Shown here one piece after another: positions 41,163 through 49,333 of a stretch of DNA of 64,000 bases. This DNA comes from Haemophilus sputorum CCUG 13788. GTDB lineage: Bacteria > Pseudomonadota > Gammaproteobacteria > Enterobacterales > Pasteurellaceae. A program made the position numbers and the translations under genes. Where the stretch lies: NCBI RefSeq assembly GCF_000238795.1, contig NZ_AFNK01000006.1:91830-155829 (forward strand), given 5' to 3'. Under the pieces are notes generated by a model. That model was not told where the DNA came from. It saw nothing but the letters and a program-made list of their open reading frames with translations, and searched no databases. The number at the start of each line of letters is the position of its first letter. The stretch's first letter is position 1.

Positions 41163-41195
41163 AAAAAATTCCCCTCTTTGACAAAGAGGGGGAAT
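41163..41195 (-). terminator. Terminator-like hairpin in the dat-ddc gap
   Basis: On the minus strand TTCCCCCTCTTTG and CAAAGAGGGGAA pair (one bulged C) and are followed by a T6 run that ends directly at the ddc SD. It would reduce read-through from dat to ddc unless overcome. Confidence 0.7.
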
Positions 41196-41245
41196 ACAAG
41201 CGGTCAAATTTCGCAAAACATTTGCAAAATCTGGACCGCTCTTGA

Positions 41246-42610
41246 TTAACCACGTACGGCTTTTAATGCATCTACAACAGATTGTTTAAAGCGTTTAATA
41301 AACTCTTCACATTCTGCTTGATTGATGTTTACCGCACAAAGTACACGCACAACGTTACCGCCACGTCCGCCGCGCTCTAACAATAATTTATTATTAAAGC
41401 AGGCTTTTTGGATAGCGACCGCAAGTTCGCCATCTTGTGGGTATGCGCCTGTTGCATCTTTGGCTTGACGTTCATCAACAATATCAATCCCCATCATTAA
41501 GCCTTTACCACGCACGTTACCGATACATGGGTATTCTTTGCTTAATTCGCGTAATGCGTTGGTTAAGTACTCGCCACGTTCTTTAGCATTTTGCGCTAAG
41601 TTTTCATTACGCATGATTTTTAGTGAAGCATAACCTGTTGCCATCGCTAATTGGTTACCACGGAAAGTACCAGTATGACCTGCTGGTTGCCAAGCATCAA
41701 ATTCTTTTTTGATTGCAAGCACGGCTAATGGCAAGCTACCGCCTACCGCTTTTGACATCACAACGATATCAGGTTGAATGCCCGCATGTTCAAACGCAAA
41801 CATTTTTCCTGAACGGCAGAAGCCCGCTTGCACTTCATCTACAATCATTAAAATGCCATGTTTTTGGGTTACTTCACGGACTTTTTGTAAGAAGCTAATT
41901 GGCGCTGGCACAACACCACCTTCGCCTTGAATCGCTTCTAAAATTACCGCAGCTGGTTTTACTACACCGCTTTCAACATCTTCAATAAAGTGTTCAAAAT
42001 AATGTTCAACGGCTTTTGCACCAGCTTCACCACCAATGCCAAATGGACAACGGTATTCGTGCGGATAAGGTAAGAATTGCACGCCTGGCATTAAGTTTTG
42101 CACGGCATTTTTCGCACCTAAGTTACCCGTTAGTGATAATGCGCCATGAGTCATACCATGGAAACCGCCAGAGAACGCAATTACGTTACCGCGGCCAGTA
42201 TAAGTTTTCGCTAATTTAATTGCCGCTTCATTTGCATCTGCGCCTGATGGGCCGGTGAATTGTAAAATGTATTCATCTTTCGGGAAGAACGACAATAATT
42301 CTTCAGTGAATGCATCTTTTAATGGGGTCGTTAAATCCAGTGTGTGTAAAGGCAAACCGCTATCTAACACATCACGAATCGCCTGCATTAACACAGGGTG
42401 GTTATGCCCTAATGCTAAGGTGCCAGCACCGGCTAAGAAATCAAGGTATTTGTTGCCTTCAACGTCAGTAACCCAGCAGCCTTCTGCTTTTTCATAAGCA
42501 AAAGGTAATTTACGCGGATAGCTACGAACGTTTGATTCCATTGCATCTTGGCGATCTAAAAAGTGTTTATTGGAAGCAAGAATTGCTTTTACAGGAGTGG
42601 TAATTGTCAT
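41246..42610 (-). CDS. dat: Diaminobutyrate--2-oxoglutarate transaminase
   Basis: 454 residues. Class III aminotransferase converting aspartate semialdehyde plus glutamate into 2,4-diaminobutyrate, the first step to 1,3-diaminopropane. Motifs: [51 protein letters not shown] and [15 protein letters not shown] with the pyridoxal lysine. ddc follows after about 90 nt. The gene is preceded by an unusual structured leader with a 30-codon upstream ORF (42614-42706). Confidence 0.95.
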   Translation of the reverse strand: MTITTPVKAILASNKHFLDRQDAMESNVRSYPRKLPFAYEKAEGCWVTDVEGNKYLDFLAGAGTLALGHNHPVLMQAIRDVLDSGLPLHTLDLTTPLKDAFTEELLSFFPKDEYILQFTGPSGADANEAAIKLAKTYTGRGNVIAFSGGFHGMTHGALSLTGNLGAKNAVQNLMPGVQFLPYPHEYRCPFGIGGEAGAKAVEHYFEHFIEDVESGVVKPAAVILEAIQGEGGVVPAPISFLQKVREVTQKHGILMIVDEVQAGFCRSGKMFAFEHAGIQPDIVVMSKAVGGSLPLAVLAIKKEFDAWQPAGHTGTFRGNQLAMATGYASLKIMRNENLAQNAKERGEYLTNALRELSKEYPCIGNVRGKGLMMGIDIVDERQAKDATGAYPQDGELAVAIQKACFNNKLLLERGGRGGNVVRVLCAVNINQAECEEFIKRFKQSVVDALKAVRG

Positions 42611-42613
42611 TGA

Positions 42614-42706
42614 TTAAAACCTTCTAAAAGAGGTGAAAAAAATAAGTCGGGTGCCTTGCGGGAAGCCTAAACTTTCTGTTTCTAAAAAACAGACGCCATG
42701 GGGCAT
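42614..42706 (-). CDS. Candidate 30-aa leader peptide upstream of dat
   Basis: ATG at 42706, TAA at 42614-42616, ending 3 nt before and in frame with the dat ATG. Peptide begins MPHGVCFLETESL and ends IFFTSFRRF; it is rich in Phe and Thr/Ser with a basic end. No strong SD is present (GCGAG about 5 nt upstream of the ATG). A terminator-like stem with U7 lies in its second half, so ribosome position could decide read-through, as in other leader-peptide attenuators. No family recognised; it might be non-coding. Confidence 0.4.
   Translation of the reverse strand: MPHGVCFLETESLGFPQGTRLIFFTSFRRF
42636..42674 (-). terminator. Terminator-like hairpin T2 inside the dat leader ORF
   Basis: Minus strand: AAGTT..GG..CTT pairs imperfectly with AAG..CC..GACTT (about 10 bp with internal loops), then A and T7. 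Weaker than T1 but followed by an uninterrupted U tract. Confidence 0.4.
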
Positions 42707-42723
42707 TTGACTCGCTACTTATT

Positions 42724-42746
42724 AAAAAAAGCGTTTCAGCTTTTTT
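42724..42746 (-). terminator. Terminator-like hairpin T1 in the dat leader
   Basis: AAAAAAGC-tgaaac-GCTTTTTTT on the minus strand, about 70-90 nt after the predicted start. A similar hairpin plus T tract also reads on the plus strand. Confidence 0.6.
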
Positions 42747-42793
42747 GTTTTTACCCTAATTGCCCAAAGAGGTTGGCTAGGTTGGAAACAGTT

Positions 42794-42811
42794 TGATGTA
42801 GGGCTACATCA
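42794..42811. promoter_or_regulatory. Perfect palindrome TGATGTA-gggc-TACATCA in the dat leader
   Basis: Perfect 7-bp arms (8 with a 2-nt loop) just downstream of the predicted dat transcript start; either an operator or the first hairpin of the leader RNA. Confidence 0.45.
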
Positions 42812-42821
42812 GAACGGGCTT

Positions 42822-42849
42822 ATTGTACATTTTTACTGCAAAATAGAAA
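42822..42849 (-). promoter_or_regulatory. Candidate dat promoter
   Basis: Minus strand TTTCTA (42849-42844), 16-nt spacer, TACAAT (42827-42822). Predicted start near 42815, giving a leader of about 200 nt. Confidence 0.45.
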
Positions 42850-42910
42850 GAAAATTCTACCGCTTGTCGCACAAGTGGGCGAATTCTAGGCAAACGTTTG
42901 CTGTCAATTT

Positions 42911-42941
42911 AAAAAATAACCCGCAGAAATCTGCGGGCTAT
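42911..42941 (-). terminator. Terminator after proS
   Basis: CCCGCAGA and TCTGCGGG (42920-42937) with 2-nt loop, followed on the minus strand by TTATTTTTT. Confidence 0.85.
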
Positions 42942-42951
42942 TCTTGATAAC

Positions 42952-44667
42952 TTAGGCTTTCACATTTTCTTTTAAAAACGCTAATAAAGCTTCTTTTGCA
43001 ATCATCTGTTTTTCACCTGTACGGCGGTTTTTATATTCAATCTCGCCGTTATCAAGGTTTTTCTCACCAATTACTACCATATGTGGCACGCCAATAAGTT
43101 CCATATCAGCAAACATCACACCCGGACGCTCTTTACGATCATCGAAAATTACATCCACACCTTGTGCTTTTAAGGTTTTATACAGATCTTCTGCAAAAGC
43201 TTGGACTTTTTCAGATTTGTGCATATTCATCGGCACAATCGCCACTGTAAATGGTGCAATTTCATCTGATGGCCAAATAATACCGCGCTCATCGTGATGT
43301 TGCTCAATTGCAGAAGCCACAACACGGGTAACACCAATACCATAACAACCCATCGTCATAACAAGCGGTTTACCATCTTCACCTTGTACAGTCGCTTTCA
43401 TTGCTTCAGAATATTTTTTTCCTAATTGGAAAATATGACCAACTTCAATACCGCGTTTGATTTGTAATACACCTTTGCCATCTGGGCTTGGGTCGCCTTC
43501 AACTACATTACGTAAGTCGAAAGTTTCTGGCATTGCCACATCACGTTCCCAGTTTACGTTGAAGTAATGTTTGCCATCCACGTTTGCACCACAGCTGAAA
43601 TCTGACATCAATGCCACGCTACGATCAATAATCGCAGGAATGGGAAGATTAACCACCCCTAATGAACCAACACTGGCGCCAATTTTTGCTTTGATTTCAG
43701 CTTCGTCTGCAAACTCAAATGGATCAGCAACTAATGGGTGTTTTTGTGCTTTAATTTCGTTTAATTCATGGTCGCCACGAATCACTAAAGCAACAAGCGG
43801 TTGATTTTCATCAGCGCCTTTCACAATAAGGGTTTTAACCGTTTTTTCAATTGGTAAATTGAATTGTTCGACTAATTCTGCAATCGTTTTTGCGTTTGGC
43901 GTATCGACTAACTCCATTGCAGCTGTTGGCGCTTGACGCTCACCTACTGCCACAGCTTCAGCTAACTCAATGTTTGCTGCAAAATCAGATTCTGTTGAGA
44001 ACACCACATCATCTTCACCGCTTGAAGCTAACACTTGGAACTCGTGTGAAGCTGAACCCCCGATTGAACCCGTATCCGCTTGTACTGCACGGAAATCTAA
44101 TCCTAAACGGTTGAAAATATTGCTATAAACTTGATACATCACATCATAAGTTTCTTGCAAACTTTCTTGGGTAGTGTGGAAAGAATACGCATCTTTCATA
44201 ATAAATTCGCGAGAACGCATTACCCCAAAACGTGGGCGAACTTCATCACGGAATTTAGTTTGGATTTGGTATAAATTCAGTGGTAATTGTTTATATGAAG
44301 ACACTTCTCTGCGCACTAAATCAGTAATCACTTCTTCGTGAGTTGGGCCTAATACGAAATCACGGTTGCCACGATCAACAAAACGTAATAATTCTGGGCC
44401 ATATTGCTCCCAGCGACCAGATTCTTGCCAAAGCTCAGCAGGTTGTACAACTGGCATTAACACTTCAATCGCACCACCTTTGTTCATCTCTTCACGGATA
44501 ATATTTTCCACTTTTTTCAACACTTTAATCCCTGTTGGCAACCAGTTATATAAGCCTGATGCCATTGGGCGGATCATCCCTGCACGCAACATTAGCTGGT
44601 GGCTTACCACTTGTGCATCATTCGGGGTCTCTTTAAGCGTTGAAAATAAATACTGACTTGTACGCAT
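42952..44667 (-). CDS. proS: Prolyl-tRNA synthetase
   Basis: 571 residues, bacterial-type ProRS (E. coli 572). Class II motifs in order: motif 1 region [19 protein letters not shown], motif 2 [20 protein letters not shown], an editing INS domain at about 225-400, motif 3 [17 protein letters not shown], and the anticodon-binding C-terminal domain (IVPMNMHKS ... [16 protein letters not shown]). Single gene with its own terminator; promoter in the gap toward the GT8 gene. Confidence 0.98.
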   Translation of the reverse strand: MRTSQYLFSTLKETPNDAQVVSHQLMLRAGMIRPMASGLYNWLPTGIKVLKKVENIIREEMNKGGAIEVLMPVVQPAELWQESGRWEQYGPELLRFVDRGNRDFVLGPTHEEVITDLVRREVSSYKQLPLNLYQIQTKFRDEVRPRFGVMRSREFIMKDAYSFHTTQESLQETYDVMYQVYSNIFNRLGLDFRAVQADTGSIGGSASHEFQVLASSGEDDVVFSTESDFAANIELAEAVAVGERQAPTAAMELVDTPNAKTIAELVEQFNLPIEKTVKTLIVKGADENQPLVALVIRGDHELNEIKAQKHPLVADPFEFADEAEIKAKIGASVGSLGVVNLPIPAIIDRSVALMSDFSCGANVDGKHYFNVNWERDVAMPETFDLRNVVEGDPSPDGKGVLQIKRGIEVGHIFQLGKKYSEAMKATVQGEDGKPLVMTMGCYGIGVTRVVASAIEQHHDERGIIWPSDEIAPFTVAIVPMNMHKSEKVQAFAEDLYKTLKAQGVDVIFDDRKERPGVMFADMELIGVPHMVVIGEKNLDNGEIEYKNRRTGEKQMIAKEALLAFLKENVKA

Positions 44668-44720
44668 TGTTTTTCCTATTTCGTAAATTTCGATTCAAAA
44701 TGGCGCTATTTTAAAACAAA

Positions 44721-44775
44721 AAGCGGCCAGATTCTTAAAGAATTTTGCAAATTCTTCCTAAAATCTAACCGCTTG
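44721..44775 (-). terminator. Terminator after the GT8 gene (degenerate uptake pair)
   Basis: AAGCGG..AGATT pairs with AATCT..CCGCTT; the minus strand continues TTTTTGTTTT. Confidence 0.65.
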
Positions 44776-44783
44776 TTAAACAT

Positions 44784-45626
44784 CTAGTCGGAGATTTTTA
44801 GTGTGATCGTTCCTATTGGAAGGTTAACAATATCATCCCAAGAGGCTGAATCATATATTCTAAATAATGGAACAACCTTTTTTACACATTCATAATCTAT
44901 ATATACAGGCCCTAGTGGCTTAGCTGCACCTGTAAAATGAATAATAGCAGGATTTACTTTTTGTTCTTTATTGTATAATTTCATATTGGCTAATTGGAAA
45001 TTATACTCTTGGGATAATGAAACCCAATTATCTTTAAAATAAAAGTTTAATAAATCCTGATCTCCAAATAAAATCTTATCTTTCAATTCATTAGCCAAAC
45101 TAAGTAAATCAGAAGTAAATGAAGCATAATTGCCTGATTGTAATTTATTTTTATTTAAATAAAGTACACCAGCATTAAAATAATCTTGATTGACATAAGA
45201 ATGACCTAGTGAATTAACATAAGGATCAGAAACTGCACCAAGAGCATAATTTTCAAAATTATACAGATAAAATGGACGCGTGACATCTCCATTAATGACA
45301 ATATCACAATCTAAATAAATCCAATAAGGGCTTTCACTATATTGAAACAGCGATGGAATATAAAAACGCAAATAAGTCGTTGTGGAAATATAAGTACTAG
45401 GATTGAACGACGCCAAATGATTTTCATCAAAATAAACTAATTTTAATGTGCTATTTCTTTTTTCAAAATAAGGCTTTAATCTATCCCCCCATTCAGGGCT
45501 AACATCACCAGTATACATAATAAAAACAGATAAATTCTGATTATGTGCTAGCAGTGATTTTAGCGTAACTTCAACATACCGAAGATAATTTGCATCTGTA
45601 GCTAAAACTACATTGATTTTTGACAT
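44784..45626 (-). CDS. GT8-family glycosyltransferase (LPS type)
   Basis: 280 residues. GT8 retaining glycosyltransferase, cytoplasmic, likely adding galactose or glucose to lipooligosaccharide. N-terminal INVVLATDANYLRYVEVTLK, the DxD motif Asp106-Cys-Asp108 in YWIYLDCDIVING, and the C-terminal NPAIIHFTGAAKP with a metal-ligand histidine. Strikingly AT-rich: a sampled 60-base row (45061-45120) has 15 G/C, versus 29 in a row of metH. This suggests recent acquisition. It is isolated from other glycan genes. Confidence 0.9.
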   Translation of the reverse strand: MSKINVVLATDANYLRYVEVTLKSLLAHNQNLSVFIMYTGDVSPEWGDRLKPYFEKRNSTLKLVYFDENHLASFNPSTYISTTTYLRFYIPSLFQYSESPYWIYLDCDIVINGDVTRPFYLYNFENYALGAVSDPYVNSLGHSYVNQDYFNAGVLYLNKNKLQSGNYASFTSDLLSLANELKDKILFGDQDLLNFYFKDNWVSLSQEYNFQLANMKLYNKEQKVNPAIIHFTGAAKPLGPVYIDYECVKKVVPLFRIYDSASWDDIVNLPIGTITLKISD

Positions 45627-45683
45627 TGAATTTCCTTAGTTTTAAGTTCTCAAAATATATGTGTATTTATTTGAAATAATAAT

Positions 45684-46877
45684 TTATTCCGCTTCTTCTA
45701 GCACTAACCAACCTTGATCTAACCAATCACAAAGGGTATCTAGAAGTAATTCCAGCTCTTCTTGATCTTTTGCTTTAGAGGCCAATTTATTCCACGAAAC
45801 CGAATCGCCGTTCGCAATGCGAATCAGCAAGTTCATTTCAGCTTCGTTCAGCTCATCAATCCACTCGCCATTCACGTAAACACGTTTCGGGTTCTCGGTA
45901 TAAAGCATTTTCACATTGGCATCTTGTTGCACCCAACCGCCAGATTCTAATACTTCTTGCACTTCATCTGGATAATACTCTTCTTCCTCTTGCAGCTGTT
46001 CGTAACGACGGCTACTTACCGCTTTGGCAACGGCTTGTTCAAAGAGTGAATCAAATTGGTCAGATTCTTGCAACAAGTTAATCAATTGACGTTTTAAGGT
46101 CGCGACCATTTTCGGATCAAGCTGGGCATTCGGCTGTACATTTGGTGAAAGACGGAATGGAATATGGAATTCAGACACCCCAGCACTTTCTTGTTGTTGG
46201 GCTAAATTCTCGGTTAATTTCTCTAATAAATCTGCCGCATTCGGGAAACGTAAGCCGAATGAGAAAGTTAAAGAATCGCTTTCTGATACACCATAATGCG
46301 CCATACGAGAAGGAATATAGAGTACATCGCCTGGCTGCATGATTTCATCCACCACTAAATCGCCCATATCATCGAAAATACGGATAGGTTGATTTGGTTG
46401 GAATTCAGTAGAAGGATCACACCATTTACCCACTTGCCAGCGGCGTTCACCATAACCTTGCACTAAAAATACATCGTATTCATCGTAGTGCTTACCAACC
46501 GTGCCACCTTTTGGCGAGCAAGACACCATAATGTCATCACGCTGCCATTGTGGGATAAAGCCAAATGCTTGCCAAAGTTCACCTAATTCTGTTGACCATT
46601 GTTCAAGGTTTTGCACCATGACTGACCATTGCGCAGGTAAGTTTTGCAAATCTTCCGCCTCGAGCGGGCTGCGTTTAACCGACCATTGTCCGTCTTCGCA
46701 TTGAATTAAACGAGCAGTTACATCCTCTTCTTGCGCCAAATCTAAAATATCTTCTGGCTCAAACAAACCGATAATTTGCGGCAAGCCTTGGCGAATAAGA
46801 AGCGGTCGTTTTTGCCAATAATTTTGCAAAAAGTCATGCGGCGAAATGTGTTCAGGTAAACAGAATGGAATGATCAT
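45684..46877 (-). CDS. roxA: Ribosomal protein uL16 3-hydroxylase RoxA (YcfD), JmjC/cupin oxygenase
   Basis: 397 residues from the ATG at 46877 (MIIPFCLPEHISPHDFLQNY). 2-oxoglutarate/Fe(II) oxygenase that hydroxylates an arginine of ribosomal protein L16. JmjC/cupin core with metal ligands in GKHYDEYDVFLVQGYGERRW (HxD) and SRMAHYGVS (distal His), then a helical dimerisation part and a winged-helix-like C-terminus. Slightly longer than E. coli YcfD (373). Confidence 0.9.
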   Translation of the reverse strand: MIIPFCLPEHISPHDFLQNYWQKRPLLIRQGLPQIIGLFEPEDILDLAQEEDVTARLIQCEDGQWSVKRSPLEAEDLQNLPAQWSVMVQNLEQWSTELGELWQAFGFIPQWQRDDIMVSCSPKGGTVGKHYDEYDVFLVQGYGERRWQVGKWCDPSTEFQPNQPIRIFDDMGDLVVDEIMQPGDVLYIPSRMAHYGVSESDSLTFSFGLRFPNAADLLEKLTENLAQQQESAGVSEFHIPFRLSPNVQPNAQLDPKMVATLKRQLINLLQESDQFDSLFEQAVAKAVSSRRYEQLQEEEEYYPDEVQEVLESGGWVQQDANVKMLYTENPKRVYVNGEWIDELNEAEMNLLIRIANGDSVSWNKLASKAKDQEELELLLDTLCDWLDQGWLVLEEAE

Positions 46878-47070
46878 AAAGCGTTCCTTCTTGGTCTTGT
46901 GTTGCAATTAGCCCTATTCTAGCGAGGTTTTAGCAATAATTCACGGAAAGATTGATAAAAGTGTGGAGTAGTTCTCAAAAATGATATTAAACCGCCAGTC
47001 TTGCTTGACAAAACCGAGCGTTACCGCTGTAATTGAAGTGAAATTTCCACCTAAAATAAATGAGGTCTTT

Positions 47071-47367
47071 ATGAAAAAACTCGCAGTAGCCGCAAGTGCA
47101 GCAGTATTACTTGCCGGATTAGCTGGCTGTTCCACACAAACTTATATTGTGTCTAATCAAACAGCTTCGCAAACCGCAAGCTATGACAAAATGCAACATT
47201 TCTTTGTTGGGGGAATTGGTCAGCAATCTGAAAAAGATACCAAGGAAGTATGTCCTAACGGTAGTGTCGCAAAAGTACAAACTCAGCAAACCTTCTTAAA
47301 TGGTTTCTTGGGTCTTATCTCTTATGGCATCTATTCACCACGTGATATGAGAATTTATTGCAAATAA
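47071..47367 (+). CDS. bor: Bor-family lipoprotein, copy 1
   Basis: 98 residues from the ATG at 47071 (SD GAGG). Lipobox LAGC, Cys at about 20 (LLAGLAGCSTQTYIVSN). The body HFFVGGIGQQSEKDTKEVCP ... QTFLNGFLGLISYGIYSPRD ... RIYCK matches phage lambda Bor (Iss-related outer-membrane lipoprotein linked to serum resistance). Two conserved cysteines after the lipobox. A second Bor gene starts 11 nt downstream. No phage genes are near. Confidence 0.9.
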   Translation: MKKLAVAASAAVLLAGLAGCSTQTYIVSNQTASQTASYDKMQHFFVGGIGQQSEKDTKEVCPNGSVAKVQTQQTFLNGFLGLISYGIYSPRDMRIYCK

Positions 47368-47378
47368 GGAGTAATACG

Positions 47379-47669
47379 ATGAAAAAATTTTTAGCAACAC
47401 TATTAGCGGGTACAACATTATTACTTTCTGCTTGTTCAACACAAACCGCTTATGTAAAAAGCCCAGCAGGTAAATTAACCTATGAAGACAGCCAAACATT
47501 CTTCTTATTTGGTATCGGTCAAGAAAAAACAGTTAATGCCGTTGAAGTTTGTGGTGGTGAAGCAAAAATTGCAAAAGTTGAAAGTGAATTAACTGCACCA
47601 AACGTTTTATTAGGACTCGTGACATTAGGTATTTATACACCTCGTACTGCTCGCGTTTACTGCCAATAA
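47379..47669 (+). CDS. bor: Bor-family lipoprotein, copy 2
   Basis: 96 residues from the ATG at 47379 (SD AAGGAG). Lipobox LSAC, Cys at about 19 (TTLLLSACSTQTAYV). The core FFLFGIGQEKTVNAVEVCGG and VTLGIYTPRTARVYCQ is closer to lambda Bor than copy 1 is. Likely co-transcribed with copy 1 and ended by the terminator at 47681. The sequence from its last codons onward is repeated upstream of metH. Confidence 0.92.
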   Translation: MKKFLATLLAGTTLLLSACSTQTAYVKSPAGKLTYEDSQTFFLFGIGQEKTVNAVEVCGGEAKIAKVESELTAPNVLLGLVTLGIYTPRTARVYCQ

Positions 47670-47680
47670 TTTAAAAACTT

Positions 47681-47722
47681 AAAAAAGGCTAACGATATAA
47701 ATTTTATACGTTGGCCTTTTTT
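47681..47722 (+). terminator. Terminator after the bor pair
   Basis: AAGGCTAACG (47685-47694) pairs with CGTTGGCCTT (47709-47718, one G-U), then TTTTATT. Confidence 0.85.
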
Positions 47723-47731
47723 ATTGAATGT

Positions 47732-47760
47732 TTGACACGTTTTATGCTGATACCTATCAT
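47732..47760 (+). promoter_or_regulatory. Sigma-70 promoter of the DUF4026/DUF2314-like gene
   Basis: Consensus TTGACA (47732-47737), 17-nt spacer, TATCAT (47755-47760). The same elements and spacing recur before metH. Confidence 0.75.
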
Positions 47761-47810
47761 GCTTCCCAAAATTGATTGATTTTTGAAATAGATTAAACAA
47801 AGGAATCACT

Positions 47811-49184
47811 ATGCTCTCTTCTCAATTTTTACAAGAATATCCTGAGTATCAACAATTAAAAGATCAGGAATTCCAACTCCCTAGTGTTTATTCAGCAGCA
47901 GTAAAGCAATATGTCGAATATCCCACTTGTGAATTAATCGAAAACCGTTTACAAAAAGTCTTGCTACGAGATGATGTTGAGCAAATCCTACAAGTCACAC
48001 AAAATGAAGATCAATCATTTAAGGTTGCGTTAGCAGGCGATGAAATAAGTTATTTATTTCGTATTGAATTTAAACATAACCTTCACCCTGACGCGTGGTC
48101 TTATGAAGCAGCAGAATACCGTCAACGTTATTTATTAGAAGATGAGCGAATGGAAATGCAACAAAGCCCACAAATTGTTGAATGCCTAGCTTATTTAGAT
48201 TTAAATGCACCACAACAAGACACCATGATTCAACTTGCTGTATTAGATGCCGTAGCTGGCGAATGTTATGCAGTTGTTGATGAGATTTCGTCTGTCTTTT
48301 TTGGGGGAACTTGGTTGGCTGAAATGGCGATCTCTTATACGCCGCCAAATCCTGAAGTGAACTATATTATTCATGCCGTTAGCCCTGAAAACCCTGAAGA
48401 AGGCTACTGGTTACACACGCATGGTTTACTGAAATACGGTTTACCTGAGTTAGAAATTCTACAAGTTAAACAAAATAATATTTACATTTGCCAGTATCTC
48501 ATTCAAACGTTAGCGTTACAGTTAATTGATAACCCTGAACTCTGGCTAGAAGAAAAATGCTGTTTAGCACGTTCTGAACAAGAAGAAATTTGGGTAAGTT
48601 TCATGCCTTGGCAACAAGCCATTACTTCCGATTTATTAGTGAAGAAAAAAGGGTTATTCCGTAAAAAAGTGTTGCCTTTTAATGGCGATATCCGTGATCG
48701 TGATGATGAAATGCACGATGCACCTTCTATCGTACTGTTTGCCAATATCAACGATCAAGTTTGTGCATTGAATGATTATGGCGATACATTAGATGATGAG
48801 ACACATATTGTTCGCGCATTGCCAAATAGTGAAACTATCAGAATGTCTGCATTAGCCCAAGAAAAATTTGCACTTTATCAGCAATGTTTTCAAGCTAATC
48901 CGCCTGAAGTCGATAAATGGCACTATATTATTAAATTTGCTTGTACTTCTGAACAAACCGGGGCAACAGAACATATGTGGTTTGAAGTGCTAAGCATTGA
49001 AGATAAAGGCATTCAAGCAAAACTCGCAAATACACCATTTGAAATCCCTGAAATGCAAATGGATGAAATCTATTTCATGCCATCTGAGCAAATCACAGAT
49101 TGGATTATTTACAGCACACCACTAAAAACTGCAATTACACCAGATTCAGTTTTTGAATTAAGAAGATATTTGAATCGCCACTAG
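47811..49184 (+). CDS. DUF4026/DUF2314-like protein of unknown function
   Basis: 457 residues, no signal peptide or membrane helix, acidic. The C-terminal part (about residues 370-450: GATEHMWFEVLSIEDKGIQA, LANTPFEIPEM and MPSEQITDWIIYS) resembles DUF2314; the larger N-terminal part resembles DUF4026 (YLDLNAPQQDTMIQLAVLDA, ISSVFFGGTWLAEMA). No biochemical role is known for either, and I offer none. It lies between two copies of a duplicated terminator-promoter block, which suggests that it was placed here by duplication or insertion between bor and metH. Confidence 0.7.
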   Translation: MLSSQFLQEYPEYQQLKDQEFQLPSVYSAAVKQYVEYPTCELIENRLQKVLLRDDVEQILQVTQNEDQSFKVALAGDEISYLFRIEFKHNLHPDAWSYEAAEYRQRYLLEDERMEMQQSPQIVECLAYLDLNAPQQDTMIQLAVLDAVAGECYAVVDEISSVFFGGTWLAEMAISYTPPNPEVNYIIHAVSPENPEEGYWLHTHGLLKYGLPELEILQVKQNNIYICQYLIQTLALQLIDNPELWLEEKCCLARSEQEEIWVSFMPWQQAITSDLLVKKKGLFRKKVLPFNGDIRDRDDEMHDAPSIVLFANINDQVCALNDYGDTLDDETHIVRALPNSETIRMSALAQEKFALYQQCFQANPPEVDKWHYIIKFACTSEQTGATEHMWFEVLSIEDKGIQAKLANTPFEIPEMQMDEIYFMPSEQITDWIIYSTPLKTAITPDSVFELRRYLNRH

Positions 49185-49197
49185 CATGGAAAAACAA

Positions 49198-49239
49198 GCA
49201 TTCATCGACTGAGCAAGACGATGTGTTTATTATCCATAA
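49198..49239 (+). pseudogene. Possible remnant of a bor 3' end
   Basis: Just before repeat copy B the bases GTTTATTATCCATAA (49225-49239) align with the last codons of bor copy 2, GTTTACTGCCAATAA, including the stop. The frame reads Val-Tyr-Tyr-Pro-stop versus Val-Tyr-Cys-Gln-stop. Too short for certainty, but it is directly adjacent to the duplicated block. Confidence 0.35.
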
Positions 49240-49257
49240 TTTAAAAACTCTTGAAAT

Positions 49258-49296
49258 AAGGCTAACGATATAGATTTTATGCGTTAGCCTTTTTTA
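49258..49296 (+). terminator. Terminator after the DUF4026/DUF2314-like gene
   Basis: AAGGCTAACG (49258-49267) and CGTTAGCCTT (49282-49291), perfect 10-bp stem, then TTTTAT. Confidence 0.85.
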
Positions 49297-49304
49297 TGGA
49301 ATAA

Positions 49305-49333
49305 TTGACACTCTCTGTGCTTATACCTATCAT
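49305..49333 (+). promoter_or_regulatory. Sigma-70 promoter of metH
   Basis: TTGACA (49305-49310), 17-nt spacer, TATCAT (49328-49333), 38 nt before the ATG. I see no MetJ box (AGACGTCT type) or B12 riboswitch in the gap. Confidence 0.75.

Larger units (their letters stand above)
42611..42951 (-). other. Structured leader and promoter region of dat
   Basis: 341 nt between proS and dat. Read on the minus strand: proS terminator, uptake core (42859-42867), candidate promoter (42849-42822), an 8-bp palindromic stem (42811-42794), a CCAACC-x3-CCAACC repeat, hairpin T1 with U7 (42746-42724), then a 30-codon ORF (42706-42614) containing hairpin CTGTTT/AAACAG and hairpin T2 with U7 (42674-42636), and finally the dat start at 42610. 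The layout suggests control by transcription attenuation; this is inference from the sequence. Confidence 0.55.
47667..47810 (+). repeat. Terminator-promoter block, copy A
   Basis: About 140 nt from the bor copy 2 stop to the next ATG: hairpin, TTGACA promoter and the string ATTGATTGATTTT. Closely similar to 49237-49371 upstream of metH; similarity also extends slightly into the preceding bor codons. Confidence 0.85.

Noticed and set aside
42611..42830. dat leader as a known riboswitch or 6S/SRP RNA
   Set aside because: I compared it from memory with lysine, TPP, FMN, glycine, preQ1, fluoride, guanidine and Moco elements and with 6S and 4.5S RNA; none of their conserved cores is present.
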